Assembly: GCA_022316685.1 (NCBI GenBank)
Contig: JAKJHU010000082.1
Location: 2,046,001 to 2,110,000 of the forward strand
Reading direction: 5' to 3'
Source of the DNA: Progne subis subis
Lineage: Eukaryota; Chordata; Aves; Passeriformes; Hirundinidae
Length of the DNA stretch: 64,000 nucleotides
Numbering within the stretch: position 1 is the first letter of the stretch; each line of letters starts with the position of its first letter. The notes beneath the pieces are model-generated. The model was not told where the DNA came from, did not search any database, and saw nothing but the letters and a program-made list of their open reading frames with translations. Of the stretch, positions 24,361 through 36,457 are shown in pieces. Position numbers and translations under genes: made by a program.

Positions 24361-24839
24361 TAGAGCCTTACGTGTGTTTTTGTACACTTTCCACAGGTTC
24401 AGGAGAGGATGTCTCTCCCTCCTGGACCTGGCCCACATGTGGAGGGGAAGGCCATGGCGAGTGTTGTCCCCACAATGTGGCCAACCCCATGGGACAGGGG
24501 CAGGACATGGGGCCAGACAATGCCCAGGCACATGGCCCGAGGGCCCCGGGCACTGCAGCCCTCCCAGGAGGAGCAGGGCAGGTGGCCATGTCCCCCTCAG
24601 GGGTGCTCAGGGGTCCAGCTCCAGCCCTACACGAGACACCCCTGTCCCTGACAGGAGGGTGGAGGGGACACAGCCCCGGCCACCCTCACCGAGGGAGGGA
24701 GACAGGCTCAGGGCTGCCAGGCTCATGGAGCTCATCCCTTCACCTGAGAACTGCTGCACACCTGGGGCTCGTTGGGGGCATTATCAACTCTACCACCACC
24801 CCCCGGCACAGGAGGGTGGATTTCGGGGCCTGTGGGGAG
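24361..24839. other. GC-rich shoulder of the CpG island, long overlapping open frames
   Basis: GC content rises abruptly at about 24.4 kb. Overlapping open frames of about 155-160 codons exist in two plus-strand frames, with shorter ones nearby, because stop codons are scarce in GC-rich DNA. None has a signal peptide, domain or family signature, so I do not call a protein. The region could be promoter-proximal sequence or an exon of an unknown transcript linked to the CpG island that follows. Confidence 0.35.
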
Positions 24840-25262
24840 TAGGTGGAGTTTTGTGAGGGATGCGGTTGCCCCAGCCACCTCCGCCTGAGGGGAGACGGGA
24901 GTGCCCCGGACGGACAGTGAGGTGAGGGGCGCGGGGAGGGGATGGGAGGTGTCCACTCGGCTCCTGGAGGCTGAGGGAAGGACAGCCGGGAGCGGCTCCT
25001 CCGGCCCGGCCGCTCTGCCCATCACCGGCTTTGTTGTGCGCCGGGTTTTGGTCAGTTTGTGTTGTTTGCCCCGTTCTTGGAGCGGCGTAGGTGAGAGCTC
25101 GACCTGGCCGTGCTTCTCGCCGCCCATGCCGCTCTGGGGGATGGTCTGGGCCGGGACACCTCCCTGTCCTGCCGCTCCCCTCAGCGCCGGCACGTTCCTC
25201 TGCGCCTCTCACCGGCCCTTGCCGCCTCGGTTTGGCACCTGCAGTGTGGGGTCCCGGCACAG
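24840..25262. promoter_or_regulatory. CpG island, candidate promoter
   Basis: About 420 bases with by my rough count some 40 or more CpG dinucleotides, while flanking DNA is nearly CpG-free. It contains GC-box-like runs (GAGGGGCGCGGGGAGGGG). A good splice donor lies at 25091 (GCGGCGTAG followed by GTGAGAGC) and a second near 24923 (GTGAGG). That combination is typical of a vertebrate CpG-island promoter with a first exon. The direction, the transcript and any downstream exon cannot be assigned from this window. It ends where the 53-bp minisatellite starts, so amplification of island DNA may have produced the satellite. Confidence 0.5.
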
Positions 25263-25272
25263 CCTGGCACTA

Positions 25273-26162
25273 TAAGGGCTGTGTCTCTGGAGAGCAGGGC
25301 TCAGGAGTGGCGCAGTTTGGCACACTAAGGGCTGTGTCCCTGGTGAGCAGGGCTCAGGAGTGGCACAGTTTGGCACCACTAAGGGCTGTGTCCCTGGAGA
25401 GCAGGGCTCAGGAGTGGCACAGTTTGGCACACTAAGGGCTGTGTCCCTGGTGAGCAGGGCTCAGGAGTGGCGCAGTTTGGCACAGTAAGGGCTGTGTCCC
25501 TGGAGAGCAGGGCTCAGGAGTGACACAGTTTGGCACAGTAAGGGCTGTGTCCCTGGTGAGCAGGGCTCAGGAGTGGCACAGCCTGGCACACTAAGGGCTG
25601 TGTCCCTGGAGAGCAGGGCTCAGGAGTGGCGCAGTTTGGCACACTAAGGGCTGTGTCCCTGGAGAGCAGGGCTCAGGAATGGCACAGCCTGGCACACTAA
25701 GGGCTGTGTCCCTGGTGAGCAGGGCCCAGGAGTGACACAGTTTGGCACACTAAGGGCTGTGTCCCTGGAGAGCAGGGCTCAGGAGTGGTACAGTTTGGCA
25801 CACTAAGGGCTGTGTCCCTGGTGAGGGCAGGGCCCAGGAGTGACACAGTTTGGCACAGTAAGGGCTGTGTCCCTGGAGAGCAGGGCTCAGGAGTGACACA
25901 GTTTGGCACACTAAGGGCTGGGTCCCTGGAGAGCAGGGCTCAGGAGTGGCGCAGTTTGGCACACTAAGGGCTGTGTCCCTGGTGAGCAGGGCTCAGGAGT
26001 GGCACAGCCTGGCACACTAAGGGCTGTGTCCCTGGAGAGCAGGGCTCAGGAGTGGCACAGTTTGGCACACTAAGGGCTGGGTCCCTGGAGAGCAGGGCTC
26101 AGGAGTGGTACAGTTTGGCACACTAAGGGCTGTGTCTCTGGTGAGCAGGGCTCAGGAGTGGC
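25273..26162. repeat. 53-bp minisatellite, about 16.7 copies
   Basis: Units begin with TAAGGGCTGTGTCCCTGG and continue through a variable A/T, GAGCAGGGCTCAGGAGTGGC, then CACAGTTTGGCACAC. Unit starts fall at 25273, 25326, 25380, 25433, 25486, 25539, 25592, 25645, 25698, 25751, 25804, 25859, 25912, 25965, 26018, 26071 and 26124. Spacing is 53 bp except one 54-bp and one 55-bp unit, and the last unit is partial. Because 53 is not a multiple of three, reading frames shift between units and give spurious repetitive open frames on both strands. High similarity between units suggests recent amplification or gene conversion, and the locus is probably variable in length. Confidence 0.97.
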
Positions 26163-29100
26163 CATGTCAAGATCACCTCTCTTTGGGCTTCTCATCCTGG
26201 TGGGTTAAAAATCTCCTGGCAGGGCCTCTTCCTGCTGTGCTTCACTTTTCCGGTTGTGTTGCTGTGCTCTTCATCCATCTCTTTTCTCCACAACCCCCTT
26301 ATTAAACATGGGTGAAACAGAAGCGTAATTATAAAATGCTGTGTTGTGCATAGATGAGCAGGAAAGCACTCTGGGGCATGCATTGTTCCAACTCTAAGCC
26401 AAACCTGAGAAAAGTTTTCATGTTGTCGAGGCTCTAAAGAGGAAATGCAAAATCTTATACCACATCTTGTCTAATTTCTGAGATCTTTGTCTTCATTTGC
26501 TGTCACTATTTACTGCTTTGAAATGAGAGATCCACAGTGGTATGTGCTGTGCCTATTCACAGACAGGCCCTTCCTAAAGATGATAAATTCCTAGTAAAAG
26601 TAGAGGGGAAGGAAGAATAAGAGAAAACAGCTTGTGCAAGGTCATGCAGAGGTCACTGGGAAAACAAAAATTCCAGTGTTTTCCACCTTGATCCCCACGT
26701 CAGTGGCACTAATGACACACAACATGTCCAGAATAGATGTCAGTGACATAGTGTCATCATCTAGATCTGGTGTCACAGGCTTGAAGGTTTCTCTGAGCCA
26801 ACTCAAATGACTTTGCAGAAATAGAAATTTTAGGGAAGAGCTACTTGGACTGTGCATGTGCTGGCAATTGTGAAAAGAAAAGTGATGCTCATGACTGTGT
26901 ATTTGTGCATTTTTAATCTAATGGACAGAAAGTTAAAGAGAATTTAGAGAGGGATATCTAAAAGGAGTGTAGAAGCTTCCTTGAAATTTAAAAGGAAGTT
27001 TTCAGTCAAGCAGATTTGTTTTAAGAATGCTTAATGGAAGCTAAAGCTGTGTTTTGGGAGTCCAAACAATAAATAAGAGAGAACAACTAAGTAAGACTCC
27101 ACAAGTACAAATCTTGTTTTATGGCAAATTCACAGAATATGCACTTGGAGATAGCTTCATCCCTTGGCTGTTGGTTTTAACCTGAGCAAGACAGAAGAAT
27201 GAATATTATTTTATCTCAGACACCTCACTGAAAATGCAGAATGCCAACCTTCTTCAGTTTGTCTCTTGCTTACAGGTCTCCATTTCCATCTTCCATTTCT
27301 CTCCTCTGCATGCAGACATATACAGAAAATAAAATTAATTAGGGAGTTTGTATTAATCCTTAGCTGCAAAGTTATCTTGACTTTCTGAGAGTTAAAGGCA
27401 GATTTACTCCTCCACAATCATCTAAATAATGTTCACTCTCTAGTCTCCTGTCTCTTCATTGCATTTTACTTTGTCAGTTCTTTTTAAAATTAGTCTTAGC
27501 AACTCGCCAAGGCAATTTTAAACCATGGTGTAAATACAACTGACTTTTAGTAGGAGTGGTGTCTGCTGAAAGGCTACAGAGGCAAGCCTAGAGCCCAAAC
27601 CAGGGTAAGATCCTAACTAATTGGCTGCTCTCTTAATGCATAATCAGATTTCCCAGCTCCAGTGATTTTGTCAGTACACCATGCTCACTATATAATGTTT
27701 TAAATCCGTCCCCAAATGCTTCATTCACTGCTATTCAACATTCCAAGTACCATTCCTCCCACCCATCTGTCTGGCACATGAATTGCCAAACACCTTTCCC
27801 CGGTTGGGTCTTTGTGAAGGTGATGCAAAAAGAGATGCAAGGAGGCTCTTGCTGAAGTCCTGCACATGCGCCAGGACCACTGTGCTGGCGGAGTGAAATC
27901 CCCCGAGCTCACCGTGGAGTCCAGCAGCAGCACCAGGTTTGGTTCACTGGAACCAGTGCTGCTGTCTCCCCGGCAGATCGGGAGATCTTCGGGCTACATG
28001 AAATTCTTTCACCACGAGGTAATGCATGTCCTTTTCTAACTTTGAAACATGCATTTATGTAACTTTTTAAAAATTATTGTATATTGGACGTGTTTTATTC
28101 TCATACTTTTCATCTTCCTTTGTTTTTCTTTTGTAGTAATCTGAAATTAAAAATAAAGTAGCATTATTCATCCAGCAGATGGTCAGTGGGCTGCCAACAC
28201 CAATTGCTTTTACTAACAGCCCTCATTCAAGTAATGAGTGGCCCAGTTACTCCTGGTCATAGGTCCAGTGGCTCAGCAATCAGTGCAGGCAGACCAGAAA
28301 CAGTACACTAAGCCAATCCCTAAATCATCCATTGCTTCATTGCCAGCTTCATATAGCTTATAAAATGAAATAAGACAAAACTGATCTTATGCTGATGGTT
28401 AAGTTCTGCTGCTGAGCGCTAAAGAGAAGGTTGATAGATCGGCTTTTAAAGATGCTGTGTGACTAACCTGGAAGTACAGGCACTGTCTGGCAGAGGGAGG
28501 TTCTACATTTTGACTTTGTATTGATTTTGATTGCCAGTGCAAGTACTATTTAAGCAAGAAACTATCCCTCTAGGGCCCTCCACTTAATAGTTATTGTAGC
28601 CTCCTTATCCCGTTAAAATGAAGAGAATAGGATTGCTCTGGGTTGAACAGCTGCTTGAAGTCAATCTCTGCGTCCACTGTTAAGGGAAACAACGTTAGTG
28701 AAGGGAAGCAGAAGGCAGCATATCCAAATAATATCCTCAAAGCATTTTCTGCAGATGTCTCGAGAGTTCGTGGGCTTTTATGAAGCATAGAAGACATCTG
28801 GTCACATTTTTATAATCTCATCAGCGTATATAGAAAAGTCGTCTTCTGTTTACCTCGTCAAGAGCCACAGAAAGGCTTATATATTTCTTTATATGCTTAT
28901 TTATCCCATTGCTATGGGAGCATACTGATTCTTAACTATCCAGATCAGCTTAATGTGTCGTTAAGTCACCAAGTTCTTTCACTGTAACATCTGACTCTCT
29001 CCTGCTTATTTATAGCTCTTCATTGAATCACTTTGTGAAGCAGGAGGCTTGGGGATATTTTTATACTGTGTTATGGGCCGTGTTGTCTTTCATCTGCAAG

Positions 29101-30899
29101 CGCTGTGAAATCACCCTTTCCTGCTCAAGAGTACTATTGTACTTTTGTTCAGTGCTAACGACACCTCAGTGTGGTTTGTGGGAGCACTTTATTTCTCCCC
29201 TGGAAGGAGAATACTAAATTGGCTGATTCTGCAGGCACCACTGCAGCTTCCAAAATCCAGGCATGATGAATTTCTTCTGGTGCCCTACTCCCACAGGTTA
29301 ACATGAGCTGCCCAGCCAGGTTTACTGGGTGCTATGGAATCGCCAATTAGACCAAAAATATATTGCAGAGCCTAATTTTGATGAACCAACGAGCAGTCTT
29401 TATTTACTGTGATTTGTCATCTTGACCTAGTTTGATGTGGACATTTCTTTCCTAAGAATTAATTAAAGCAGAAAATAGAAAAATATTCTGGATTTGTTTT
29501 GCCCGGAGGACAGCATATTGTACACTGTTGCAACATTTGACAGTATTTCTTAAACCAAGACTTTTTTGTTTAAATTGCCAGCATACTGGACAATTTATTT
29601 CATTTGCATGATCATGTTTCTGAAGACCACATAAGCCATGCTGCTATCCATGAGGAGTGTTTTTGCTATCTGCCTCTCATTACCTGTTTTGACAGAGGTC
29701 TGTATGAAATGTCTTCATTTATCTGTGTAACTATTCAAGTCTATATTTCTTTCTTCAGTCTTCCCTTCCACTTTTAGACCAATCCTAAACCTGTATGTGA
29801 TGTCCAGTCTCTGTCCTCTTCCATCTCTGCCAGGGATAGGAGCAGTTTCTTTGGAGAATGACATGGTGTGTCCTGTCAGTGCTAACACTATTTGCTGTAG
29901 TCTGAGCAAGGGCCAATTTTCTGCTTCCTAAATTCTGCATAAATACAACTACTTACTTAATAGCTGCACCATGAGAATAAAATGTCAGACCTGCCTCATG
30001 CTATTGCAATTGTTGGGTCATACCCACAAAATAAAATAAACTATGTCCTTTACAAAGCAAAATGGTTCTCCCTTCCCACCTGAATTTTGAAGTGAAAGGA
30101 GTTCTAATGTGTTGTATGTATCCTAAAGGAACAGAGGAATTGGATCTGTTCATACTGGAAGTCACTCCTTTGGAGGTTACTTCCAATGCCTCTTTCACAA
30201 ACACTGATAAAGGAACCTAATTGGTAATGCCCTGATTTCAGGGCTGGCCTGGGATGCTTCCAGATGTTCTGTCACATTTTCCCTGGAGAAACCAAGCTAT
30301 GCTCAAGTACTTGGTGCAGCAGGAGCTGCCGGGAGCCTGCCACAGTTCAGTGAGAAGCATCAGCTTATGATGCCCCAATAAAGGCATGAGACTGGATGCA
30401 GTAGCCAGGATGTGCAAGGTCCTGTCAGATGACTCTGCCTTGTGTCTTCCTTCAGCAGGAGGTAAACTTCAGGATCCCACAGCTGCAGCCTTCCTGGCCT
30501 AGGACTCTGCACCACTTTCCTTGGCAACAGCCTGGAGTGGATACTGGATGATGGTGGCTACTTGCATAAGGATGTTGGAGAACAGGCTTCTTCTGCAAGA
30601 GGTAGGTGGGAGTGGCTTGTTTGCTTGGGGTGTGAGGATAGACACTAACTGGAGTTGAAGGTTTGCTTGCAGAAGAAGGAGCATTTGACCACAGCTCATG
30701 AGAAAAGAGTGAGAAACCACTGAGGTGAATTGAGAAACTGGAGGGAGAAAACAATTCAAGCTTAAAGAAGGTTCACCCCTGCTGTTTTTCTGGGATTTAG
30801 TCTCACAAGAGGTTGCAGTTCAGCATCTTGAAAATTTTAAAATGTGGATCTGACTTTTTAGCCTTAATACACCTGCTGTGCCTTGAGTATGGCAAGAAT
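26163..30899. other. Gene-poor stretch, no supported gene
   Basis: AT-rich single-copy DNA between the minisatellite and the next CR1 copy. I recognise no repeats or RNA genes. The one compositional anomaly is a small CpG-enriched patch at 27855-27990, listed separately. Confidence 0.5.
27855..27990 (-). other. Small CpG-enriched patch with an exon-like minus-strand frame
   Basis: About nine CpG dinucleotides cluster in about 135 bases of AT-rich surroundings. On the minus strand an open frame runs through the patch and contains GDSSTGSSEPNLVLLLDST, directly followed by a donor-like GTGAGC. On the plus strand an acceptor-like CTGTCTCCCCGGCAG and a donor-like GAGGTAATG bracket 42 bases (27977-28018) that are open in frame. 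The two readings are mutually exclusive as they stand. I do not recognise either peptide. Confidence 0.15.
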
Positions 30900-31268
30900 G
30901 ATGAGGTTCTTCAGCCTGGAGAAAACGAGGCTTAGTGGGACCTTACTGCTCCCTACAACTACCTGAAAATAGGTTGTAGCAAGTTGGGGTTTGGTCTCTG
31001 CTCCTAAGTAATAGGACAAGAAGAAATGGCCTCAAGTTGCTCCAAAGCAGGTTTAGATTGGATACTGGGAAAAATTTCTTCTCTGAAAGGGTGTTCAGAC
31101 ATTGGAACAGGTTGCCAGGGCAGTGGTGGAGTAACCATTTCTGGAGGGGTTTAAAGGACACATAGCTGTGGTACCTGGGGACACAGTTTAGGGGTGGGCT
31201 TGGCAGTGCTGGGTTACTGGTTGGGCTGGATGGATCTTAAAGGTCTTTTGATTATATGACTCTATGAA
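30900..31268 (+). mobile_element. CR1 LINE fragment, 3' end, older copy
   Basis: It runs in family order: TTCTTCAGCCTGGAGAAAAC, CTCCCTACAACTACCTGAAA, TAGGTTGTAGCAAGTTGGGG, AATAGGACAAGAAGAAATGG, CCTCAAGTTGCTCC, GAACAGGTTGCCAGGGCAG, GGTTGGGCTGGATGGATCTT and the tail ATATGACTCTATGA. The last part of ORF2 and the 3' UTR are represented, with frameshifts and no intact protein. It is more diverged than the copy at 7632, which suggests an older subfamily. Confidence 0.9.
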
Positions 31269-34200
31269 GATCCAAAGTCAAGCTGAGTTTAGAGCATATT
31301 TCTTTGCCATCGTCTCACACAAAGACTAAGTTAAAACAGCCAAATGACGCAGCTTTTCTCTCACAGTGAGCAAGGCATCTGGTGTTTTAATGAGAGCTGT
31401 GCTACCCCAGAAATGTCTCGTCTCCTCCCCAGTGCATTGGCTCTATTGCCAGCCCTGCAGCACAGACACATAATTAAAATGGTGCTGGAAATGAGGCTGG
31501 AGTAGGTGGTGTGTTCTGAGAAAGGGAAGTTCCCAACCATCCCGTGGTGATCGGTTCATGCTATCCACAGTGAGAAGAATGCTTTTCTCCCTTTCTCCAC
31601 AGGTGATGGCAGCACCATCTACGAAGTATTTTGTTTACTAAATGAAAAATAATGACCTCTTTTCTCACAGTGGGGGTTGTTCGGTTGTTTTTTTGCCTCT
31701 TGTCTCTATGTATGCCTGTATGCCCATTGCAGAGGGACAGTGAGCTGCTCTTGTGCCTGATGTGGTACCCTGTGGGATCAGTTCCTGGAAGGAGGGACAC
31801 TGGGGCCAGCTCAAGCAGAGCTATTGATATTAGGTGTGTGCTGTGTATATATTTCGTCTCCAGGGTTTTCATGTCAGTACTTGAAAACTGTGTTTTGCTG
31901 GAGGGATGCCATCTGCAACTCCCAAAAGAGCAGCTGATGAATGTGCCAGTTCCTTCCTGAAGTGGTGCAAGAGAGCCTGTCCCACCTGGGTAAACAGAGC
32001 CTGTGCTCCTCGCAGCCCCAGGCCTCTGCTGGCTGCAGCTCTGACTGTGGAAAATCCTTGGACAGCGGAGGGACCTGGCACCGGTGACTTCTGGGGAATG
32101 TGTTGGTTTCCAGGTTTTAGGTGCTTTATTTTTCCAAGGCTAACACACCCTCGCAACTCACACAAGCTACATATTTGTCAGTGTGAAAAGGCAATAAATT
32201 TCTCCTTCTAACTTACCTGCAGCAAGAATAGTAAAGCTTTGACATAAGGTGTGAAATCATAGTGGAGTGCTTTTATTGACGCTCACCCTAGAGCTAAATT
32301 ACATTTTTCCAGGACTTCAAATGGAGTAATTTTAATCTTGTTCTGATTTGATAGTGCAGTCTGTTTTCAGTTCCTTGAAATGGGTTTTTCCGGCCCTGTT
32401 CTTTGTTTTTCCAACCCTGCTCTCTGCTTAGCCAACAGATTGAACTTAGCACTAGTAGGGAGCTTGTCCTAAAAAAGCAGAAGAGAGCAGGAAATCCAGT
32501 GCTTCACTGAAAATAGCAACTCGCCCATGTTTTAAGAAATCAGATAATTGTATCCTTGTAAGGGGTGACCAACAGGTGAATTTGCTCAGTTCAGGTTCCT
32601 TGTGGACAAGGAAACACAGGGGAGAGCTCCATTATAAGCAGAGGATATTTACTCAAGAACTACTTAAAGGGCTTTCTGGACATACCATTTTTCTATTAAA
32701 AGATTCAAGCTTTTCTTAAAAACAAAGGGAAAAATCCAAGTAGCCTTTAAATACCAGCTTTTTTTGTTGCTATGGTTGCTAAAGCATTCTTTGTGTGGTT
32801 CCCCCAGCACATCATATACTTTAAAAAAGGAAAATAAAAGTCATGAAAAAATAGATCAACTTTGCCTTGCTATGTTAACATGGGGAGTATTTTTTTTTAA
32901 ATGCTATTGTGCTCCAAAGGTTACCTCTTGTGTCAACTCCATTTAAAAAAAAAAATCAGTTGCAGAAATTCCCATTCTCTCACCTTCTGTGCTCCAAAGT
33001 CAGCTGTCCATCCTGTCCCACACTTGCTGAAGGGTGGGAAGGTGCTGGATACTCTTGATTCCTTAATGGAGTGCTTCCCATGTAGTCCTGATTAATTTCC
33101 TGCACAGCACAAGCATGAGAGTTTCCCATCCCACTTCTATGTAGAAAGTTTCACAGACGTCAGGCTGAGAATAGAGCTGTGCTTTGTTCCCTCTGTGCTG
33201 CTCAGTCATCCGATGTGTTTTTCTGGTTGAAGTGTTTTTAAGAGCCATTGAGGGATTCTGTGGCCATTTTATGTAAAAGAGCTTTAAAGAGCAATCTGTT
33301 TCTCTCACTTGAATTTCCCCCAACCCACACGCACAGGTGCTGATTTTGTGGCCATAGTGATCCTCCCTTCAGAAAAGGGGATAGGGAAGTTAAACACAGG
33401 CAGCATTTTAAAGCTGTTTGGAAGAGTTCCTAACCTCTGTCTATCCCTTCTTTTTGTTATCTCATGGGTGTTCCTTTTGTTTCTCCTGCTAGAGCAGAGG
33501 TGTTACGGCGTGTTTGGGGGACAGGGTGAGAGGTGGAGTCTCTAGGCACTGTGTCCTAGAGGCAAGTGCTGGTCTGATGGTGTCCTTAGCAAGAGTGTGT
33601 GTATTGGCTCTATGCCTGGCCCTGTTTTTGCTGTGCTTGTGTTACAAGTGGGGTGCACCTGCAGTTTCAGTAGGATCTGTGCTGGTCTCTTTCCAGCCTT
33701 ATGTGTTGTGCAGAGTTGCCATACACTTTGAAGAAGGTGCTGTCTTCCTGCATGAAATTCCCCAGGTGAGCCACTGAAATGCTGGTAAGAGGGATGCACC
33801 ATCAGGTCAGAGTGGTCCTGTGTGGAGCTGGATGGTTAAACACAACCATGGCATCGTTCTGTGGGCACAACTGGGAGCTGAGGTGATTTTTCTATGTGCA
33901 AAAATTTTGGGTGTAGGAAGAATGGGATGACATATCTAAGTCATGACTCCCAGGAAATTGTGGCTACAGGATGACTTTTCATTTCATTGGAGATGTAGGC
34001 AGGGAGGCAGCATATGTGCAAGTTACTTTTTTTTTACTCCCCTCCTCTTATTTCTGGCACACAAACAGGAAAAGTCAGTTTAAGAATGCCTGGGTGCCTG
34101 TAATTCCTGCTATCTGATTTGACTGCTTCTTTACTGCTGGGAAGGAAACACTTTCCTGCCCTATAAAATACCACTAATGCATACATTTAAAGCAGTGATT

Positions 34201-34488
34201 AGGTGTTCTCTGCAGTCTCTCATTTGATGTGCCCTGTCAGTTTGCTGGTGTTCCTTTCTGTCTCTGGTGTAGCCCAATGCTAACTGCCTGGTTCTTGAGT
34301 AGTTTAATTAGTAAAGTTTGGTAAAGTCTTATTTTGACTATTTTGTTTGCTTGTATGTCTAACTTCTGAGAAATTACTTTGGTCCAACCCTGGAATAAGG
34401 AGGACTTTTAATATGAATACAAAATTTGCGAACTTAAAGTTCTTATTCTGGAGGGAACCAAAGGGGATTGCTTGTATCCTAATGGAGA

Positions 34489-34585
34489 GTGAGCATCTGA
34501 TTTCTTGCTGCCTTGCTGATGCTGAGGGCCTCAAGGACTCACAGTTGAAGTGCAGGTGCCGTGTGGGGGCTGTTGAGATGTTTAG
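34489..34585 (+). repeat. Diverged direct repeat, copy A
   Basis: This shares an ordered set of blocks with 36028-36120: TTTCTTGCTGCC, TTGATG-like, AGGGACTCA-like, GAAGTGCAGG-like and GTGTGG. Similarity by eye is roughly 70 per cent with small gaps. The two copies are in the same orientation about 1.54 kb apart. I do not recognise the family. Two pieces of an old LTR or a local duplication are the leading readings. Confidence 0.5.
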
Positions 34586-35784
34586 GACATTCGGTCCACC
34601 AGAGAAGGCCCTGAGCAATGAGGTGCTTTGAGCAGAGAGCTGGAGAAGGTGATCTGCTCTGTGGGATCCGTTCTGGATCTGGAGGGAGTTGAATGAGGTA
34701 AGCTGGGTCTGTATCAGGTGCTGTCAGGTGGGAGATTAAAGAGGCCAGAGGTCCATTTGAGAGACTGATCTGCTCCCCAAGGGTCCAGTTGAGCAGGGAG
34801 GGACATCTGTGGCTAAAAGCATAATTCTAGTTCTTTGGTGAGAGCTACAGGTGTTGTACCTGCTGCTGGTGACTTCACTTTAATGCCACTCTCTCCTCTG
34901 TTCAAATGCTGGCAAACTCTCCTATGCTGCTGACCTGTGGCAATTGCTGTTTCGTGATCTTTTCTTCAGTGGTTATAATTGCTAGTTCCATCCTACCTTT
35001 TTGGAAATAATTTTAGTGTAACTAAGACAGTGATTCCACCTCCAAAAGACGACAGAGTTGTCCTAGCCATTGTTAGGTGTAAAGACACCGCTGCTAAATG
35101 ACAAGTTGCAATTCTGTGAGGAGATTTCACCTTCCTAGGGTGCAGGGATGTGTAAAACTGGAAGAGAGCAAAGTTCATCATCATTTCAGTAAATGTTAGT
35201 GAACTTCTGCCTGCAAAGGTGCTTCTGCTGTTATCATTAGGTCATTAAACTGAGCAGTACTTCTTGGTATTCAGTCTGCCTGAGCAAAATGTGTCAGAGC
35301 ATCTCTAAACTCAGCAGAACTCTACCGTCTGCTGACATTTAGTGAGAAGACATCGTATTTTGAAGAGCAGGTAGAAAGTGTGTAAAAGTGATTGTGGATT
35401 CAGGAGTAGCGGGTCTCTTGTGGTGAGCATAATCCTTTTAATACTCACTCTACTGTAGCTCTGAGATTCATTCATTTAATCTGAAACATCTTGAGGGAAA
35501 TGAATGCAGGCAAGTTCAGATCAATTATCACACCACAAAAAAAAAGAAAAAGCTTGCATTTCTCTGAGCAATCTGTGTGCGCTGTAATGTCAAGCTGTGC
35601 ATGAGAATGTTGCCATAAAGGAAGGTAGTATGCTCTAATTAGCAGTCACAAAAATGAAATATCAAGGTGTTATTTCGGTGACTAAGAGCCAGACGTGGTG
35701 CATGGAATGTTACGTTACACTCGGAGGTGCTTTACCCCAGGAGGATATTGTGTGCTATTAGATACTCAGCACACGCATTTGTAC

Positions 35785-35803
35785 TTTTTTTTTTTTTTTT
35801 TTT
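35785..35803. repeat. T19 homopolymer
   Basis: A run of 19 T residues followed by GTAAGG, between the two copies of the diverged direct repeat. No recognisable repeat body is attached. Confidence 0.85.
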
Positions 35804-36027
35804 GTAAGGTTCATATAAATCAAGCTTGAAATGGCTTTAAATGCAGTGGTATTTCTGTAGGTGTACATCACAAGTACACTTGGATGGGAACTTTCCAAGC
35901 GTGGGGGGCTTTTTTCCCCCTAGAAGAGAGAGTCTGCTGGAAAATGTCACTTCTGTCAAAACCAAAATGTTTGAGGAAACCTGGATGTTTGACAACCTAT
36001 TGCTGACACATTTGTGAGTTCCTAGTA

Positions 36028-36120
36028 GAGAGCTGTGTGGTTTCTTGCTGCCTCGTTGATGGTGGGCAGCTGAGGGACTCAGTTCAAGTGCAGGCTCCAT
36101 GTGTGGTCTTGAGTGTTCTG
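36028..36120 (+). repeat. Diverged direct repeat, copy B
   Basis: This is the partner of 34489-34585, sharing TTTCTTGCTGCC exactly and then TTGATGGTGGGC, GAGGGACTCAGTTCAAGTGC and AGGCTCCATGTGTGG in matching order. Similarity fades on both sides. The pair encloses about 1.45 kb without a recognisable viral or transposon gene. Confidence 0.5.
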
Positions 36121-36350
36121 GGATCCTCAGGCCTTGTAGGTTCTCAGGTATGGGGTCTAGAAAGGAGAAGCTTTGGGCCCCCTGGCTTCAGTGTGAGGTG
36201 GCAGAGACCCTCAAAAGGTTCAAGAGTTTGTCCTTCTCGGTGTAGGATCCCACTGATGACTTGAAGGACTTGTGAAGTCCCTCAGAGTAAGAAAACAGAA
36301 AATCCTCTAGATCTCGGGACAATCAAACTGTTCGGTTTCACTCAAGAATT

Positions 36351-36457
36351 AAAAAAAAAAAAAAAACACCACCCCAAAAACAAACAAACAAACAAAAAAA
36401 CCCAAAAAACCAGCACCCCACAAAAACAAAACAAAAAAACCCACACAACTGTTTTCT
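36351..36457. repeat. A/C-rich low-complexity block
   Basis: An A16 run followed by CACCACCCC, then imperfect AAAC/CAAA units and short C runs for about 100 bases. It resembles the reverse complement of the T/G block at 57029. It is simple sequence without coding meaning. Confidence 0.85.

Noticed and set aside
24372..25275. Several open frames of 120-160 codons on both strands
   Set aside because: They overlap in different frames of GC-rich DNA where stop codons are rare, and none has a recognisable domain or consistent start.
25091..26305. Repetitive proteins encoded across the 53-bp array on both strands
   Set aside because: The 53-bp unit shifts frame at each copy, and open frames in several phases are expected from a stop-poor unit.
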